The notes under the pieces are model-generated. The model searched no databases. It was not told where the DNA came from and saw only the letters and a list, made by a program, of their open reading frames with translations. Positions 9,092 to 17,959 of a stretch of 64,000 nt of DNA are shown piece by piece. The translations under genes and the position numbers were made by a program. The DNA is taken from NCBI RefSeq assembly GCF_008807415.1, contig NZ_CP043626.1, positions 3,472,001 through 3,536,000 of the forward strand, written 5' to 3'. How positions within the stretch are numbered: position 1 is the first letter of the stretch; each line of letters opens with the position of its first letter. The stretch is from Pseudomonas denitrificans (nom. rej.) (GTDB lineage Bacteria; Pseudomonadota; Gammaproteobacteria; Pseudomonadales; Pseudomonadaceae).

Positions 9092-9165
9092 CGACACCCC
9101 GTCCCCAGGCCGCAGATTCGTGCATTTACGTTAAACTTCCGGCCATTCGCTGTCCGGAGTTACCC

Positions 9166-10455
9166 ATGCGTACAGAACTCAACCAGGGCCTGATCGATTT
9201 CCTCGCGGCCTCCCCCACCCCCTTCCACGCCACCCAGGCCCTCGCCCTTCGTCTCGAAGAGGCCGGCTACCAGCGCCTGGACGAGCGCGACGCCTGGCGC
9301 ACCGAAGCCGGTGGTCGCTATTACGTCACCCGCAACGACTCTTCGCTGATCGCCTTCAAGCTCGGCACTGCGCCCCTGCTGGAGAACGGCCTGCGCCTGG
9401 TCGGCGCGCACACCGACAGCCCCTGCCTGCGCGTCAAGCCGAACCCCGAGCTGGTGCGCAACGGCTACTGGCAGCTGGGCGTCGAAGTCTATGGCGGCGC
9501 GCTGTTCGCCCCCTGGTTCGACCGCGACCTGTCCCTGGCCGGCCGCGTCACCTTCCGCCTGGCCGGCAAGGTCGAGAGCAAGCTGATCGATTTCAGGGCG
9601 CCCATCGCGGTGATCCCGAACCTGGCGATCCACCTCAACCGCGAAGCCAACATGGGCTGGTCGATCAACGCGCAGACCGAACTGCCACCGATCCTCGCCC
9701 AGGTCGCCGCCGGCGAGACCCGTGACTTCCGCGACCTGCTCGGTGAACAGCTGCAGCTGGAGCACGGCATCACCGCCGACGCCATCCTCGATTACGAGCT
9801 GAGCTTCTACGACACCCAGCGCGCCGCCGTGATCGGCCTCGACCAGGCCTTCATCGCCGGCGCCCGCCTGGACAACCTGCTGTCCTGCTTCGCCGGCCTG
9901 CAGGCCCTGCTGGGCAGCAGCGACGAGCAGAGTGGCGTGCTGGTCTGCACCGATCACGAAGAAGTGGGTTCCTGCTCCGCCTGCGGCGCCGACGGCCCGT
10001 TCCTGGAGCAGGTGTTGCGCCGCCTGCTGCCCGAGGGCGATGCCTTCACCCGCACCGTACAGCGCTCGCTGCTGGTTTCCGCCGACAACGCCCATGGCGT
10101 GCACCCGAACTACGCCGACAAGCACGACGGCAACCACGGCCCGAAGCTCAACGGCGGCCCGGTGATCAAGATCAACAGCAACCAGCGCTACGCCACCAAC
10201 AGCGAGACTGCCGGTTTCTTCCGCCACCTGTGCCTGGAAAACGAAGTGCCGGTGCAGAGCTTTGTGACCCGCAGCGACATGGGTTGCGGCTCGACCATCG
10301 GCCCGATCACCGCCAGCCAGATCGGCGTGCGCACCGTCGACATCGGCCTGCCGACCTTCGCCATGCACTCCATCCGCGAGCTGGCCGGCAGCCAGGACCT
10401 GCACTACCTGGCCAAGGTACTCAGCGCCTTCTACGACAGCGCCGACCTGCCCTGA
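9166..10455 (+). CDS. apeB: M18 family aminopeptidase
   Basis: The 429-residue protein is a full-length aspartyl-type metalloaminopeptidase. The zinc ligands sit in [20 protein letters not shown] and the C-terminal [13 protein letters not shown] region, and [12 protein letters not shown] is family specific. M18 enzymes remove N-terminal residues, preferably acidic ones, from peptides in the cytoplasm. There is no signal peptide. It is a single gene ended by a strong terminator. Confidence 0.95.
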   Translation: MRTELNQGLIDFLAASPTPFHATQALALRLEEAGYQRLDERDAWRTEAGGRYYVTRNDSSLIAFKLGTAPLLENGLRLVGAHTDSPCLRVKPNPELVRNGYWQLGVEVYGGALFAPWFDRDLSLAGRVTFRLAGKVESKLIDFRAPIAVIPNLAIHLNREANMGWSINAQTELPPILAQVAAGETRDFRDLLGEQLQLEHGITADAILDYELSFYDTQRAAVIGLDQAFIAGARLDNLLSCFAGLQALLGSSDEQSGVLVCTDHEEVGSCSACGADGPFLEQVLRRLLPEGDAFTRTVQRSLLVSADNAHGVHPNYADKHDGNHGPKLNGGPVIKINSNQRYATNSETAGFFRHLCLENEVPVQSFVTRSDMGCGSTIGPITASQIGVRTVDIGLPTFAMHSIRELAGSQDLHYLAKVLSAFYDSADLP

Positions 10456-10460
10456 CCCGA

Positions 10461-10487
10461 ACGCCCGGCACAAGCCGGGCGTTTTTC
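10461..10487 (+). terminator. Rho-independent terminator after apeB
   Basis: ACGCCCGGC pairs with GCCGGGCGT around ACAA and is followed by TTTTC, 5 bases beyond the apeB stop. The convergent gntR gene ends just beyond it at 10510. Confidence 0.9.
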
Positions 10488-10509
10488 TTCCAGCACTCCG
10501 CTCCTGCAA

Positions 10510-11226
10510 TCAATCCGGCACTTCCACACTCACGTGGATGGCATCGTGCCGCCAGAACTCCAGGTCACAATCGATGATGCGCCCATGCTGGTCGCCGTTG
10601 ATGCGGGTGATGCGCAGCGCCGGGCTGCCCTCGGCGACGCGCAGCACGCTGGCTGCCTCGCCGTGCAGGGCCGTGGGCACCATGTCGAAGCGCACGCGGC
10701 CGTAACGGATGTCATAGCGGCTGGCATACAACTCAGTGAGTGAGCAGGTCAGGTCGCTGTCGAGAATCCCTGGGAAATACGCCGGGTTGAGGTAGTGCTC
10801 GACGTAGAGCACCAACCGCCCATCCACCCGCCGCAGCCGGCGGACCTGGTAGACGCTGGACAACGCCGGCAGCTCCAGCAGCTCGCAGATCGCCGCGCTG
10901 GCGGGAATCTGCCGGGCCGACAGCACCTCGGTTTCCGGCACCCGGCCCTGCCCTTCCACCATGGCGTGGTAGTGGCTGCGCACCAGCGGGTTGTACAGCA
11001 GCCGCGGCGGCGAGACGAACCAGCCACGACGCTCCTCGCGGTAGATCAGCCCCTGGGCCTCCAGTTGCCCCAGCGCCTCGCGCAGGGTGATCCGCGTGGT
11101 GTCGAACAGCTCGCTCAGCTTGCGTTCGGCCGGCAGCTTGCCGCCGGCGCTGAGCAGGCCGCTGTCGATCTGTTCGATGAGTGCGCGGCAGATCGCCGTG
11201 ACCGTGGGTAGCGCCGGATCGCGCAT
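10510..11226 (-). CDS. GntR-family regulator, HutC/PhnF type (UTRA domain)
   Basis: The 238-residue protein has an N-terminal GntR winged helix (about 8-75, with PAERKLSELFDTTRITLREALGQL) and a C-terminal UTRA effector-binding domain (about 90-235). HutC/PhnF-type regulators usually repress a neighbouring uptake or catabolic operon and release DNA on binding its substrate. It is divergent from the transporter/phosphohydrolase operon, and the shared 331-base intergenic region holds two TGGTCTAGACCA-like palindromes, at 11241-11252 and 11508-11519. Autoregulation together with control of the operon is therefore likely. Confidence 0.9.
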   Translation of the reverse strand: MRDPALPTVTAICRALIEQIDSGLLSAGGKLPAERKLSELFDTTRITLREALGQLEAQGLIYREERRGWFVSPPRLLYNPLVRSHYHAMVEGQGRVPETEVLSARQIPASAAICELLELPALSSVYQVRRLRRVDGRLVLYVEHYLNPAYFPGILDSDLTCSLTELYASRYDIRYGRVRFDMVPTALHGEAASVLRVAEGSPALRITRINGDQHGRIIDCDLEFWRHDAIHVSVEVPD

Positions 11227-11240
11227 TCGATTCCCTCTTT

Positions 11241-11252
11241 TGGACTAGTCCA
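11241..11252. promoter_or_regulatory. candidate GntR operator 1
   Basis: TGGACTAGTCCA is a perfect 12-base palindrome 14 bases upstream of the gntR start, resembling the TGGTCTAGACCA-type sites of HutC/PhnF regulators. Its position suits autorepression. Confidence 0.6.
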
Positions 11253-11459
11253 GCCCCAGAACGGGGCATTTCTTTCCCCCGACGGGGTGCGGTCATCCTA
11301 GGAAAGCCCCATGACCGTCCCGTGACAATGCCTTTTCAAGCAGTCGCCATGCCAGTTAACGACACCAGCGTAGCCCAGGCGAATCGGGGCATTGGCGATG
11401 GTCTACGCTTTTCCCCTACGACCCGCCGGCCGCTCAGGGCCGGGCCGGCGCGCCTGGGG

Positions 11460-11493
11460 CTTACATCAAACTGTCATCCGCCCCGCTTAGATT
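11460..11493 (+). promoter_or_regulatory. candidate PHO box and -10 element
   Basis: CTTACAT-CAAA-CTGTCAT (11460-11477) matches the two 7-base PhoB half-sites separated by 4 bases; the second is perfect and the first differs at two positions. Ten bases later TAGATT (11488-11493) is a plausible -10 element, which is the spacing seen in PhoB-activated promoters lacking a -35 box. This suggests phosphate-starvation induction of the downstream operon. Confidence 0.5.
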
Positions 11494-11507
11494 GGCCTGC
11501 GTCTTGC

Positions 11508-11519
11508 TGATCTAGACCA
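11508..11519. promoter_or_regulatory. candidate GntR operator 2
   Basis: TGATCTAGACCA is one base from the perfect palindrome TGGTCTAGACCA and lies just downstream of the candidate PhoB promoter. Occupancy by the divergent GntR protein would block transcription of the operon. Confidence 0.6.
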
Positions 11520-11557
11520 CGCATGAAAACACTGAACGTCATCCGAAGGAGCACCGA

Positions 11558-12616
11558 ATGAAACGCTTGCTTGCTTCACTGCTGGGATCGGCCATTGCCT
11601 TGGGCAGCGGCCTCGCCATGGCGGCCACCGCCGATCTGCAATCGCTGGAAGCCGCCGCCCGCAAGGAAGGCCAGGTCAACAGTGTGGGCATGCCCGACAG
11701 CTGGGCGAACTGGAAGGACACCTGGAAGGATCTGGAAAGCAAGTACGGCCTCAAGCACATGGACACCGACATGAGCTCGGCCCAGGAGCTGGCCAAGTTC
11801 AAGGCCGAGAAGGAGAACGCCAGCGCCGACATCGGCGACGTCGGCGCCGCCTTCGGCCCCATTGCCCTGCAGATGGACGTCAGCCAGCCCTACAAGCCCA
11901 GCACCTGGGACCAGGTTCCGGAATGGGCCAAGGACAAGGACGGCCACTGGGCGCTCGCCTACACCGGCACCATCGCCTTCATCGTCAACAAGCAACTGGT
12001 GAAGGACGTTCCGCACAGCTGGTCCGACCTGCTCAAGGGCAAGTACAAGGTCACCATCGGTGACGTCAGCGCTGCCGCCCAGGCCGTCAACGGCGTACTG
12101 GCCGCGAGCATCGCCAACGGCGGCGACGAGAAGAACATCAAGCCGGGCCTGGAGTTCTTCGCCCAGCTGGCCAAGCAGGGTCGTCTGTCGCTGACCAACC
12201 CGGTGATCAACACCCTGGAGAAGGGTGAAGTGGAAGTCGGCATCGTCTGGGACTTCAACGGCCTGAGCTACCGCGACCAGATCGACCCGTCGCGCTTCGA
12301 GGTACTGATCCCCTCCGACGGCTCGGTGATCTCCGGCTACACCACCATCATCAACAAGTACGCGAAGAACCCGAACGCCGCCAAGCTGGCCCGCGAGTAC
12401 ATCTTCAGCGACGCCGGGCAGATCAACCTGGCGAAGGGCAACGCCCGTCCGATTCGCGCCGAGCACCTGACCCTGCCGGATGACGTGAAGGCCAAGCTGC
12501 TACCCAACGAGCAGTACGCCAAGGCCCAGCCGATCAAGGACCCCAAGGCCTGGGAAGAGACCTCCAAGCGTCTGCCGCGCCTGTGGCAGGAAAACGTCAT
12601 CATCAACATGCAATGA
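11558..12616 (+). CDS. ABC transporter periplasmic binding protein, Fe/phosphonate/spermidine-like
   Basis: The 352-residue protein has a clear signal peptide (MKRLLASLLGSAIALGSGLAMAA) and an extracellular solute-binding fold, with AYTGTIAFIVNK and SWSDLLKGKYKVTIGDV typical of the iron/polyamine/2-aminoethylphosphonate cluster of binding proteins. An AAGGAG ribosome site precedes the ATG. It is the first gene of a six-gene operon with two permeases, an ATPase and two phosphohydrolases, so the ligand is probably a phosphorylated or phosphonate compound (inference). Ligand identity cannot be read from sequence. Confidence 0.88.
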   Translation: MKRLLASLLGSAIALGSGLAMAATADLQSLEAAARKEGQVNSVGMPDSWANWKDTWKDLESKYGLKHMDTDMSSAQELAKFKAEKENASADIGDVGAAFGPIALQMDVSQPYKPSTWDQVPEWAKDKDGHWALAYTGTIAFIVNKQLVKDVPHSWSDLLKGKYKVTIGDVSAAAQAVNGVLAASIANGGDEKNIKPGLEFFAQLAKQGRLSLTNPVINTLEKGEVEVGIVWDFNGLSYRDQIDPSRFEVLIPSDGSVISGYTTIINKYAKNPNAAKLAREYIFSDAGQINLAKGNARPIRAEHLTLPDDVKAKLLPNEQYAKAQPIKDPKAWEETSKRLPRLWQENVIINMQ

Positions 12617-12672
12617 CGCCCAGCCGCCCCGGCTCGCACCGGGGCGGCCGCGTTCCAACGAAGGCCCCGCCC

Positions 12673-13482
12673 ATGCGCCACGACGTCATCCTGGTCGTCC
12701 TCGACGGCCTCAACTACAGCGTCGCCCACGACTGCATGGGCCACCTGCAGGCCCTGTGCAACGCCGGCCGCGGCCAGCTCTACCGGCTCGAATGCGAGCT
12801 GCCTTCACTGTCGCGCCCGTTGTACGAATGCATTCTCACCGGCGTGCGCCCGATCGACAGCGGCATCCTGCACAACGACGTGTCGCGCCTGTCCAACCAG
12901 CGCAGCCTGTTCCACTACGCCCGCGATGCCGGCCTGACCACCGCGGCGGCGGCCTACAACTGGGTCAGCGAGCTGTACAACCGCACGCCCTTCGACCCGG
13001 CGCGCGACCGTCATACCGACGACGAATCCCTGCCGATCCAGCACGGCCACTTCTATTGGACGGACCACTACCCCGACTCGCACCTGTTCACCGATGCCGA
13101 GTCGCTACGCCGCCGGCATGCGCCGAACTGCCTGCTGGTGCACCCGATGAACATCGACGACGCCGGCCACAAGCATGGCCTGGGCACGCCGCAGTACCGC
13201 AACAGCGCGCGGCACGTCGACATCATCCTCTCCGAGTACCTGCACCAGTGGCTGGCCGCCGGCCACCAGGTGATGGTCACCGCCGACCACGGCATGAACG
13301 ACGACCGCAGCCACGGCGGCATCCTCCCCGAGGAGCGCGAAGTGCCACTGTTCGTCTTCGGCGAGGCGTTCAGCCTCGATGACCAGGCGCGCCCGCGCCA
13401 GATCGAACTCTGCGGCACGCTGTGCGAGATCCTCGGCGCCGCCCACGACAAACCGGTCTGCCGGGAGTTGCTCAAGGCATGA
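12673..13482 (+). CDS. alkaline phosphatase superfamily phosphodiesterase/phosphohydrolase
   Basis: The 269-residue protein belongs to the type I phosphodiesterase/nucleotide pyrophosphatase group. Metal-binding residues are visible in VVLDGLN (Asp11), NIDDAGHKHG, TADHGMNDD and RSHGG. The nucleophile position in PSLSRPLYECILTG is Ser (about Ser47) where relatives often have Thr. There is no signal peptide, so it acts in the cytoplasm after uptake. The start ATG at 12673 was chosen because the conserved first strand begins there. It sits between the binding protein and permease genes and overlaps the first permease start by 4 bases. A phosphodiester or phosphonate substrate is likely but unproved. 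Confidence 0.82.
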   Translation: MRHDVILVVLDGLNYSVAHDCMGHLQALCNAGRGQLYRLECELPSLSRPLYECILTGVRPIDSGILHNDVSRLSNQRSLFHYARDAGLTTAAAAYNWVSELYNRTPFDPARDRHTDDESLPIQHGHFYWTDHYPDSHLFTDAESLRRRHAPNCLLVHPMNIDDAGHKHGLGTPQYRNSARHVDIILSEYLHQWLAAGHQVMVTADHGMNDDRSHGGILPEEREVPLFVFGEAFSLDDQARPRQIELCGTLCEILGAAHDKPVCRELLKA

Positions 13483-14321
13483 GATCGAACACCGGAAAAC
13501 TCTTCGCCCTGCTCTGCCTGCTGCCCTTCGCGCTGTTCTTCTTCGCCTTCCAGCTCGCGCCACTGCTGTGGGTGATGATCAACAGCGTCCGCACCGGCGA
13601 CGGCTGGGGCCTGGGCAACTTCAGCGAAATCTTCGGTTCGCCGTTCTACCTGCAGGCGATCCGCTACAGCCTGGAGATTTCGGTCTGGTCGAGCCTGATC
13701 GGGCTGGCCATCGCCATCCTCGGCAGCTACTCGCTGCGCCAGGTGGACAGCAAGCTGCGCGACTTCGTGATGGCCTTCGCCAACATGACCAGCAACTTCG
13801 CCGGTGTGCCGCTGGCCTTCGCCTTCATCATCATCCTGGGCTTCAACGGTGCCATCACGCTGCTGCTGAAACAGGCGGGGATCATCGAGGACTTCAACCT
13901 CTATTCGAAGACCGGCCTGATCATCCTCTACACCTACTTCCAGATTCCTCTGGGGGTGATGCTGCTCTACCCGGCCTTCGACGCCCTGCGCGAAGACTGG
14001 CGCGAGTCCGCCGCGCTGCTGGGCGCCAGCCAGTGGGCGTTCTGGCGGCACATCGGCATCCCGGTGCTGACGCCTGCGCTGCTGGGCACCTTCGTCATCC
14101 TGCTGGCCAACGCGCTGGGCGCCTACGCCACGGTCTACTCGCTGACCACCGGCAACTTCAACGTGGTGCCGATCCGCATCGCCGGGCTGGTCTCGGGCGA
14201 CGTGTTCCTCGACCCGAACATGGCCAGCGCGCTGGCAATGGTGCTGGTCGGCCTGATGAGCATCATTACCCTGGCCCACCAGTGGCTGCTGCGCCGGAGC
14301 TACCATGTCGAGAAACGCTAG
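13479..14321 (+). CDS. ABC transporter permease 1
   Basis: The 280-residue inner-membrane protein has six hydrophobic segments and the cytoplasmic EAA-type loop (DWRESAALLGASQWAFWRHIGIPVLTPAL) that contacts the ATPase. Its ATG at 13479 overlaps the previous stop (ATGA), and its end overlaps permease 2 by 17 bases, so translation is coupled. It probably forms a heterodimeric channel with the next gene's product. Confidence 0.92.
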   Translation: MRSNTGKLFALLCLLPFALFFFAFQLAPLLWVMINSVRTGDGWGLGNFSEIFGSPFYLQAIRYSLEISVWSSLIGLAIAILGSYSLRQVDSKLRDFVMAFANMTSNFAGVPLAFAFIIILGFNGAITLLLKQAGIIEDFNLYSKTGLIILYTYFQIPLGVMLLYPAFDALREDWRESAALLGASQWAFWRHIGIPVLTPALLGTFVILLANALGAYATVYSLTTGNFNVVPIRIAGLVSGDVFLDPNMASALAMVLVGLMSIITLAHQWLLRRSYHVEKR

Positions 14322-15093
14322 TCCGCTGTACCACCGCGTGGTGGTCTATGCGCTGTTCCTGATCCTGCTGGTGCCGCTGGCCGCCACCCTGCTCTACTCG
14401 CTGGCCACCTCGTGGAGCGCCAGCGTGTTGCCGGACGGGCTGACCCTGAAGTGGTTCCTGACCCTTTGGAGCGACCCGCGCTTCCTCGTCGCCTTCGGCC
14501 AGTCGCTGCTGGTGTGCTTCGGCGCGCTGATCCTCAGCGTGGTGCTGGTGCTGCCGCTGATGTTCGTCATCCACTACTACTTCCCGCGCCTGGACGCGCT
14601 GATGAACGTGCTGATCCTGCTGCCCTTCGCGGTGCCGCCGGTAGTGTCGTCGGTCGGCCTGCTGCAGCTCTACGCCTCGGGCCCGGTGCCCATCGTCGGC
14701 ACGCCGTGGATCCTCATCGGCTGCTACTTCACCATCGCCCTGCCCTTCATGTACCGGGCGATCAGCAACAACCTGCAGGCGATCAACCTGCACGACCTGA
14801 TGGACGCCGCCCACCTGCTCGGCGCCAGCACCTGGCAGGCCGCCCTGCTGGTGGTGCTGCCGAACCTGCGCAAGGGCCTGATGGTGGCGCTGTTCCTGTC
14901 CTTCAGCTTCCTCATCGGCGAGTTCGTCTTCGCCAACCTGCTGGTGGGCACCCGCTACGAGACGCTGCAGGTGTTCCTCAACAACATGCGCAACAGCAGC
15001 GGCCACTACACCAGCGCGGTGGTGGTCTCCTACTTCCTCTTCGTCCTGCTGCTCACCTGGGCGGCGAACAGACTTAACAAGGACAAGACATGA
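14305..15093 (+). CDS. ABC transporter permease 2
   Basis: The 262-residue inner-membrane protein again has about six transmembrane segments and an EAA-type loop (DLMDAAHLLGASTWQAALLVVLPNLRKGL). It starts 17 bases inside permease 1 and overlaps the ATPase gene by 4 bases. It is the second half of the membrane channel of this importer. Confidence 0.92.
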   Translation: MSRNASPLYHRVVVYALFLILLVPLAATLLYSLATSWSASVLPDGLTLKWFLTLWSDPRFLVAFGQSLLVCFGALILSVVLVLPLMFVIHYYFPRLDALMNVLILLPFAVPPVVSSVGLLQLYASGPVPIVGTPWILIGCYFTIALPFMYRAISNNLQAINLHDLMDAAHLLGASTWQAALLVVLPNLRKGLMVALFLSFSFLIGEFVFANLLVGTRYETLQVFLNNMRNSSGHYTSAVVVSYFLFVLLLTWAANRLNKDKT

Positions 15094-16085
15094 GCTTCCT
15101 CAGCGTCGAGACACTGAACAAGAGCTACGGCAGCACCACAGTATTCCAGGACATCGACTTTGCCGCCGAACGCGGTGAGTTCGTCACCCTGCTCGGCCCC
15201 AGCGGCTGCGGCAAATCCACCCTGCTGCGCTGCATCGCCGGCCTCACTGCGGTGGACAGCGGGCGCATCCTGCTGGACGGCGAGGACATCGTGCCCAGGA
15301 GCCCGCAGAAGCGCGGCATCGCCATGGTGTTCCAGAGCTACGCGCTGTTCCCCAACATGACCGTGGAGCAGAACGTCGCCTTTGGCCTGCGCATGCAGAA
15401 GGTGCCGGCTGCGGAGTCAACCCAGCGCGTGCGCGAGGCGCTGGAGATGGTCGAGCTCGGCCCGCTGGTGGCGCGCTATCCGCACCAGCTGTCCGGCGGT
15501 CAGTGCCAGCGCGTCGCCCTGGCTCGCTCGCTGGTCACCCGCCCGCGCCTGCTGCTGCTCGACGAGCCGCTGTCAGCGCTGGACGCGCGCATCCGCAAGC
15601 ACCTGCGCGAGCAGATCCGCCGCATCCAGCAGGAGCTGAAACTGACCACGGTGTTCGTCACCCACGACCAGGAAGAAGCCCTGACGCTGTCCGATCGCAT
15701 CGTGCTGATGAACGCCGGGCGCATCGTCCAGAGCGGCGACGCCGAGACGCTCTACACCGCGCCGGAAAACGCCTTTGCCGCCGGTTTCATCGGCAACTAC
15801 AACCTGCTCGACGCCGCCCAGGCAACCAAGCTGCTGGACCGCCCGTTCCGCCAGCAGGTGGCGATCCGCCCCGAGTCCCTGCGCCTGAGCGTGGAGCCGG
15901 GCGAAGGCATCCCGGTTCGGGTACTCTCCCACAGCCTGCTGGGCAACGTGATCCGCTACCGGGTCGACGCCAGTGGCGTCGAGCTGACCGTGGACGTCCT
16001 CAATCGCAGCGCCGAGCGGCTGTACCCGGCCGGCACCCAGCTCGGCCTGCAAATCGACCTTGAAAGCATTCGGGAGGTGGCCTGA
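15090..16085 (+). CDS. ABC transporter ATP-binding protein
   Basis: The 331-residue ATPase has Walker A GPSGCGKST (about 38-46), the signature LSGGQCQRVALARSL, Walker B LLLLDEPLSALD and the H-loop VTHDQEEALT. The C-terminal 100 residues form a TOBE-like regulatory domain, as in the spermidine/iron/2-aminoethylphosphonate group. It energises the import system of the two preceding permeases. Its stop shares one base with the start of the HAD gene (TGATG). Confidence 0.93.
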   Translation: MSFLSVETLNKSYGSTTVFQDIDFAAERGEFVTLLGPSGCGKSTLLRCIAGLTAVDSGRILLDGEDIVPRSPQKRGIAMVFQSYALFPNMTVEQNVAFGLRMQKVPAAESTQRVREALEMVELGPLVARYPHQLSGGQCQRVALARSLVTRPRLLLLDEPLSALDARIRKHLREQIRRIQQELKLTTVFVTHDQEEALTLSDRIVLMNAGRIVQSGDAETLYTAPENAFAAGFIGNYNLLDAAQATKLLDRPFRQQVAIRPESLRLSVEPGEGIPVRVLSHSLLGNVIRYRVDASGVELTVDVLNRSAERLYPAGTQLGLQIDLESIREVA

Positions 16086-16738
16086 TGGCCCTGGTGATAT
16101 TCGACCTCGACGACACCCTGATCGACGGCGACTGCGCGAGCCTGTGGAGCCAGCGCATGGCCGATCTCGGCTGGGTGGACGCGGAGTCGTTCCTCAAGCG
16201 CGACGCCGAACTGATGGCGCTGTACGCGCAGGGCAAACTGCCCATGGAGGACTACATGGCCTTCGCCCTGGAACCGATGGCCGGGCGCAGCGTGGATGAG
16301 ATCGAGCGGGAAGTGGCAACCTTCGTCGAGGACGTGATCGAGCCCCTGATCCACACCGATGCCTGCGCCAGCCTCGCCCGCCACCGCGAGGCTGGCGACC
16401 GTCCGCTGGTGATCTCCGCCTCGGGCGTACACCTGGTCCAGCCCATCGCCGAACGCATCGGCATCGACGAAGTGCTGGCCATTGACCTGGAAGTACTCAA
16501 CGGCCACTACACCGGCCGCACCGAGGGCGTGCTGACCTACCGCGAAGGCAAGGTGCTGCGCCTGCTCGACCTGCTGGAGGGCGACGACAGCGCGCTGGCT
16601 GACGCGCACTTCTACTCCGACTCGCGCAACGACCTGCCGCTGCTCAAGCTGGTGGGCAAGCCGCACGTGGTGAACGCTGACCCGGTTCTGCTGGAGCACG
16701 CGCAGAAGATGGGCTGGGACGTTCTGAACTGGAAGTGA
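16085..16738 (+). CDS. HAD-IB family phosphatase
   Basis: The 217-residue protein shows HAD motif I FDLDDTLIDGD (Asp9 nucleophile, Asp11 acid), motif II VISASG, and motif III/IV with YSDSRNDLPLL. This is the SerB-like HAD-IB pattern that hydrolyses small phosphomonoesters such as phosphoserine or phosphoethanolamine. It is the last gene of the importer operon, starting on the last base of the ATPase stop. It may remove phosphate from the product released by the phosphodiesterase-like enzyme two genes upstream of the ATPase (inference). Confidence 0.88.
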   Translation: MALVIFDLDDTLIDGDCASLWSQRMADLGWVDAESFLKRDAELMALYAQGKLPMEDYMAFALEPMAGRSVDEIEREVATFVEDVIEPLIHTDACASLARHREAGDRPLVISASGVHLVQPIAERIGIDEVLAIDLEVLNGHYTGRTEGVLTYREGKVLRLLDLLEGDDSALADAHFYSDSRNDLPLLKLVGKPHVVNADPVLLEHAQKMGWDVLNWK

Positions 16739-16765
16739 ACCCGCCGCGCCGGTCTGCCTGAACCG

Positions 16766-17931
16766 TCAGGCCGGCAACAGCTCCAGCAGATGCTTCTGCA
16801 TGCGCAGCTCTTCCGTCTCCTGGGAGAGGTCCGGTGATAGCCGGGCAAAAGCCACCGCTCGCTCAAGCTGGCGGCGAAACTCCTGTTGATCCCCCGCCCC
16901 CGCAGCGCGCACTGCCAGACAGCGCGCCCAGATGCTCGCATACTCGCGCTGCAGGCGCTGTGGCAACAACTCGTCGAACAGCCCGAGCGCACTTCCAGAC
17001 GCAACGGCCTGAGCGAACGCCAGCTCGGCGCTGATCAACCTGAGCATGTCATACAGCACCTTCTGCAGCGCATCAGGAAGTGCATTGCGCTGCACCTGGA
17101 AGGATGAATCCAGCGTGGCGGCCTCCTGCCAGCGGCCCTGGATCTGCAGCGCACGCAGACGGATGTAGAGTGCCACCAGCGGCATCGGTGACTCCTGGGA
17201 TTCCAGCAGCTGCAGGTCCGCCTCGGGCACCTGGTCCGCACACAGCCCCGAGCAGGACAGCCCCATCAGGCGCGCGAAGGCCAGTTGCGGATGCGCCACA
17301 TCCATCCCGCGCCACCAGCGCAGCATCCACAAGCCATCGCTGACCTGCTTGAGCTTGCCCTGTACCGGCAACAGATTGGCAACGCCCATGCAGGCATTGG
17401 TCGCCGCCACCGCGAGCAGGAAGCCCTGCACAGGACCGTCCTCCAGCGCCAGCGAAACCAGTCCTGCGAGCCCTGCCACGAGCAGGTTCGCCAACGGCCC
17501 GCCGGCATTGAACCAGACATGCTGCCGCCGCCAGGGACCACGCGGGTCGGCGAAAGCCATCACATAGCCAGCGAGTTTCTGCGGGTGCTTCGGCTGCCGG
17601 CTGAATGTCCAGCCCCGGCGGCGCATGCGGAAATCCCAGCGGCCGACGCGCAGGCGCATCACCGTCATGCCCCCCAGGCGGGCGCCCAGGAGATGTCCGA
17701 ATTCGTGCACGAAAATGGACTGGTAGATGGCCACGAAACCGAGCAGCAGACCGGGGACGATCCACACCGATTCGGCAGGCATCGAGAGCATGCTCAGTGC
17801 CATGCCCAGCGCGCCCGTCGCCCCCCGAGGATGATCGTCAGCATCCGCAGGGGCGTGTTGAGCCACTCGGGCAATGACCAGAGATCGGCAGCATTGCCGA
17901 TCCTGCTTTGCGACATCCCTGTCTCGCTCAT
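16766..17931 (-). pseudogene. M50-type (site-2 protease-like) membrane metalloprotease, frameshifted
   Basis: The long reading frame holds HEFGH, the HEXXH zinc site of M50 proteases, next to a hydrophobic stretch (VWIVPGLLLGFVAIYQSIF) and two further membrane segments. A C-terminal cytoplasmic helical region covers about 200 residues. The true start appears to be the ATG at 17931, preceded by AGGGAG. Its frame (MSETGMSQSRIGNAADLWSL...) runs out of phase at the run of six C at 17821-17826. One more C would give a continuous 388-residue protein. Starting instead at the GTG at 17866 would add an unrelated N-terminus. Function unknown; a conserved pseudomonad protein by my recollection. Sequencing error is as likely as real loss. 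Confidence 0.7.
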
Positions 17932-17959
17932 GGCTGCGCTCCCTGCGCCTTGCGCCTGA

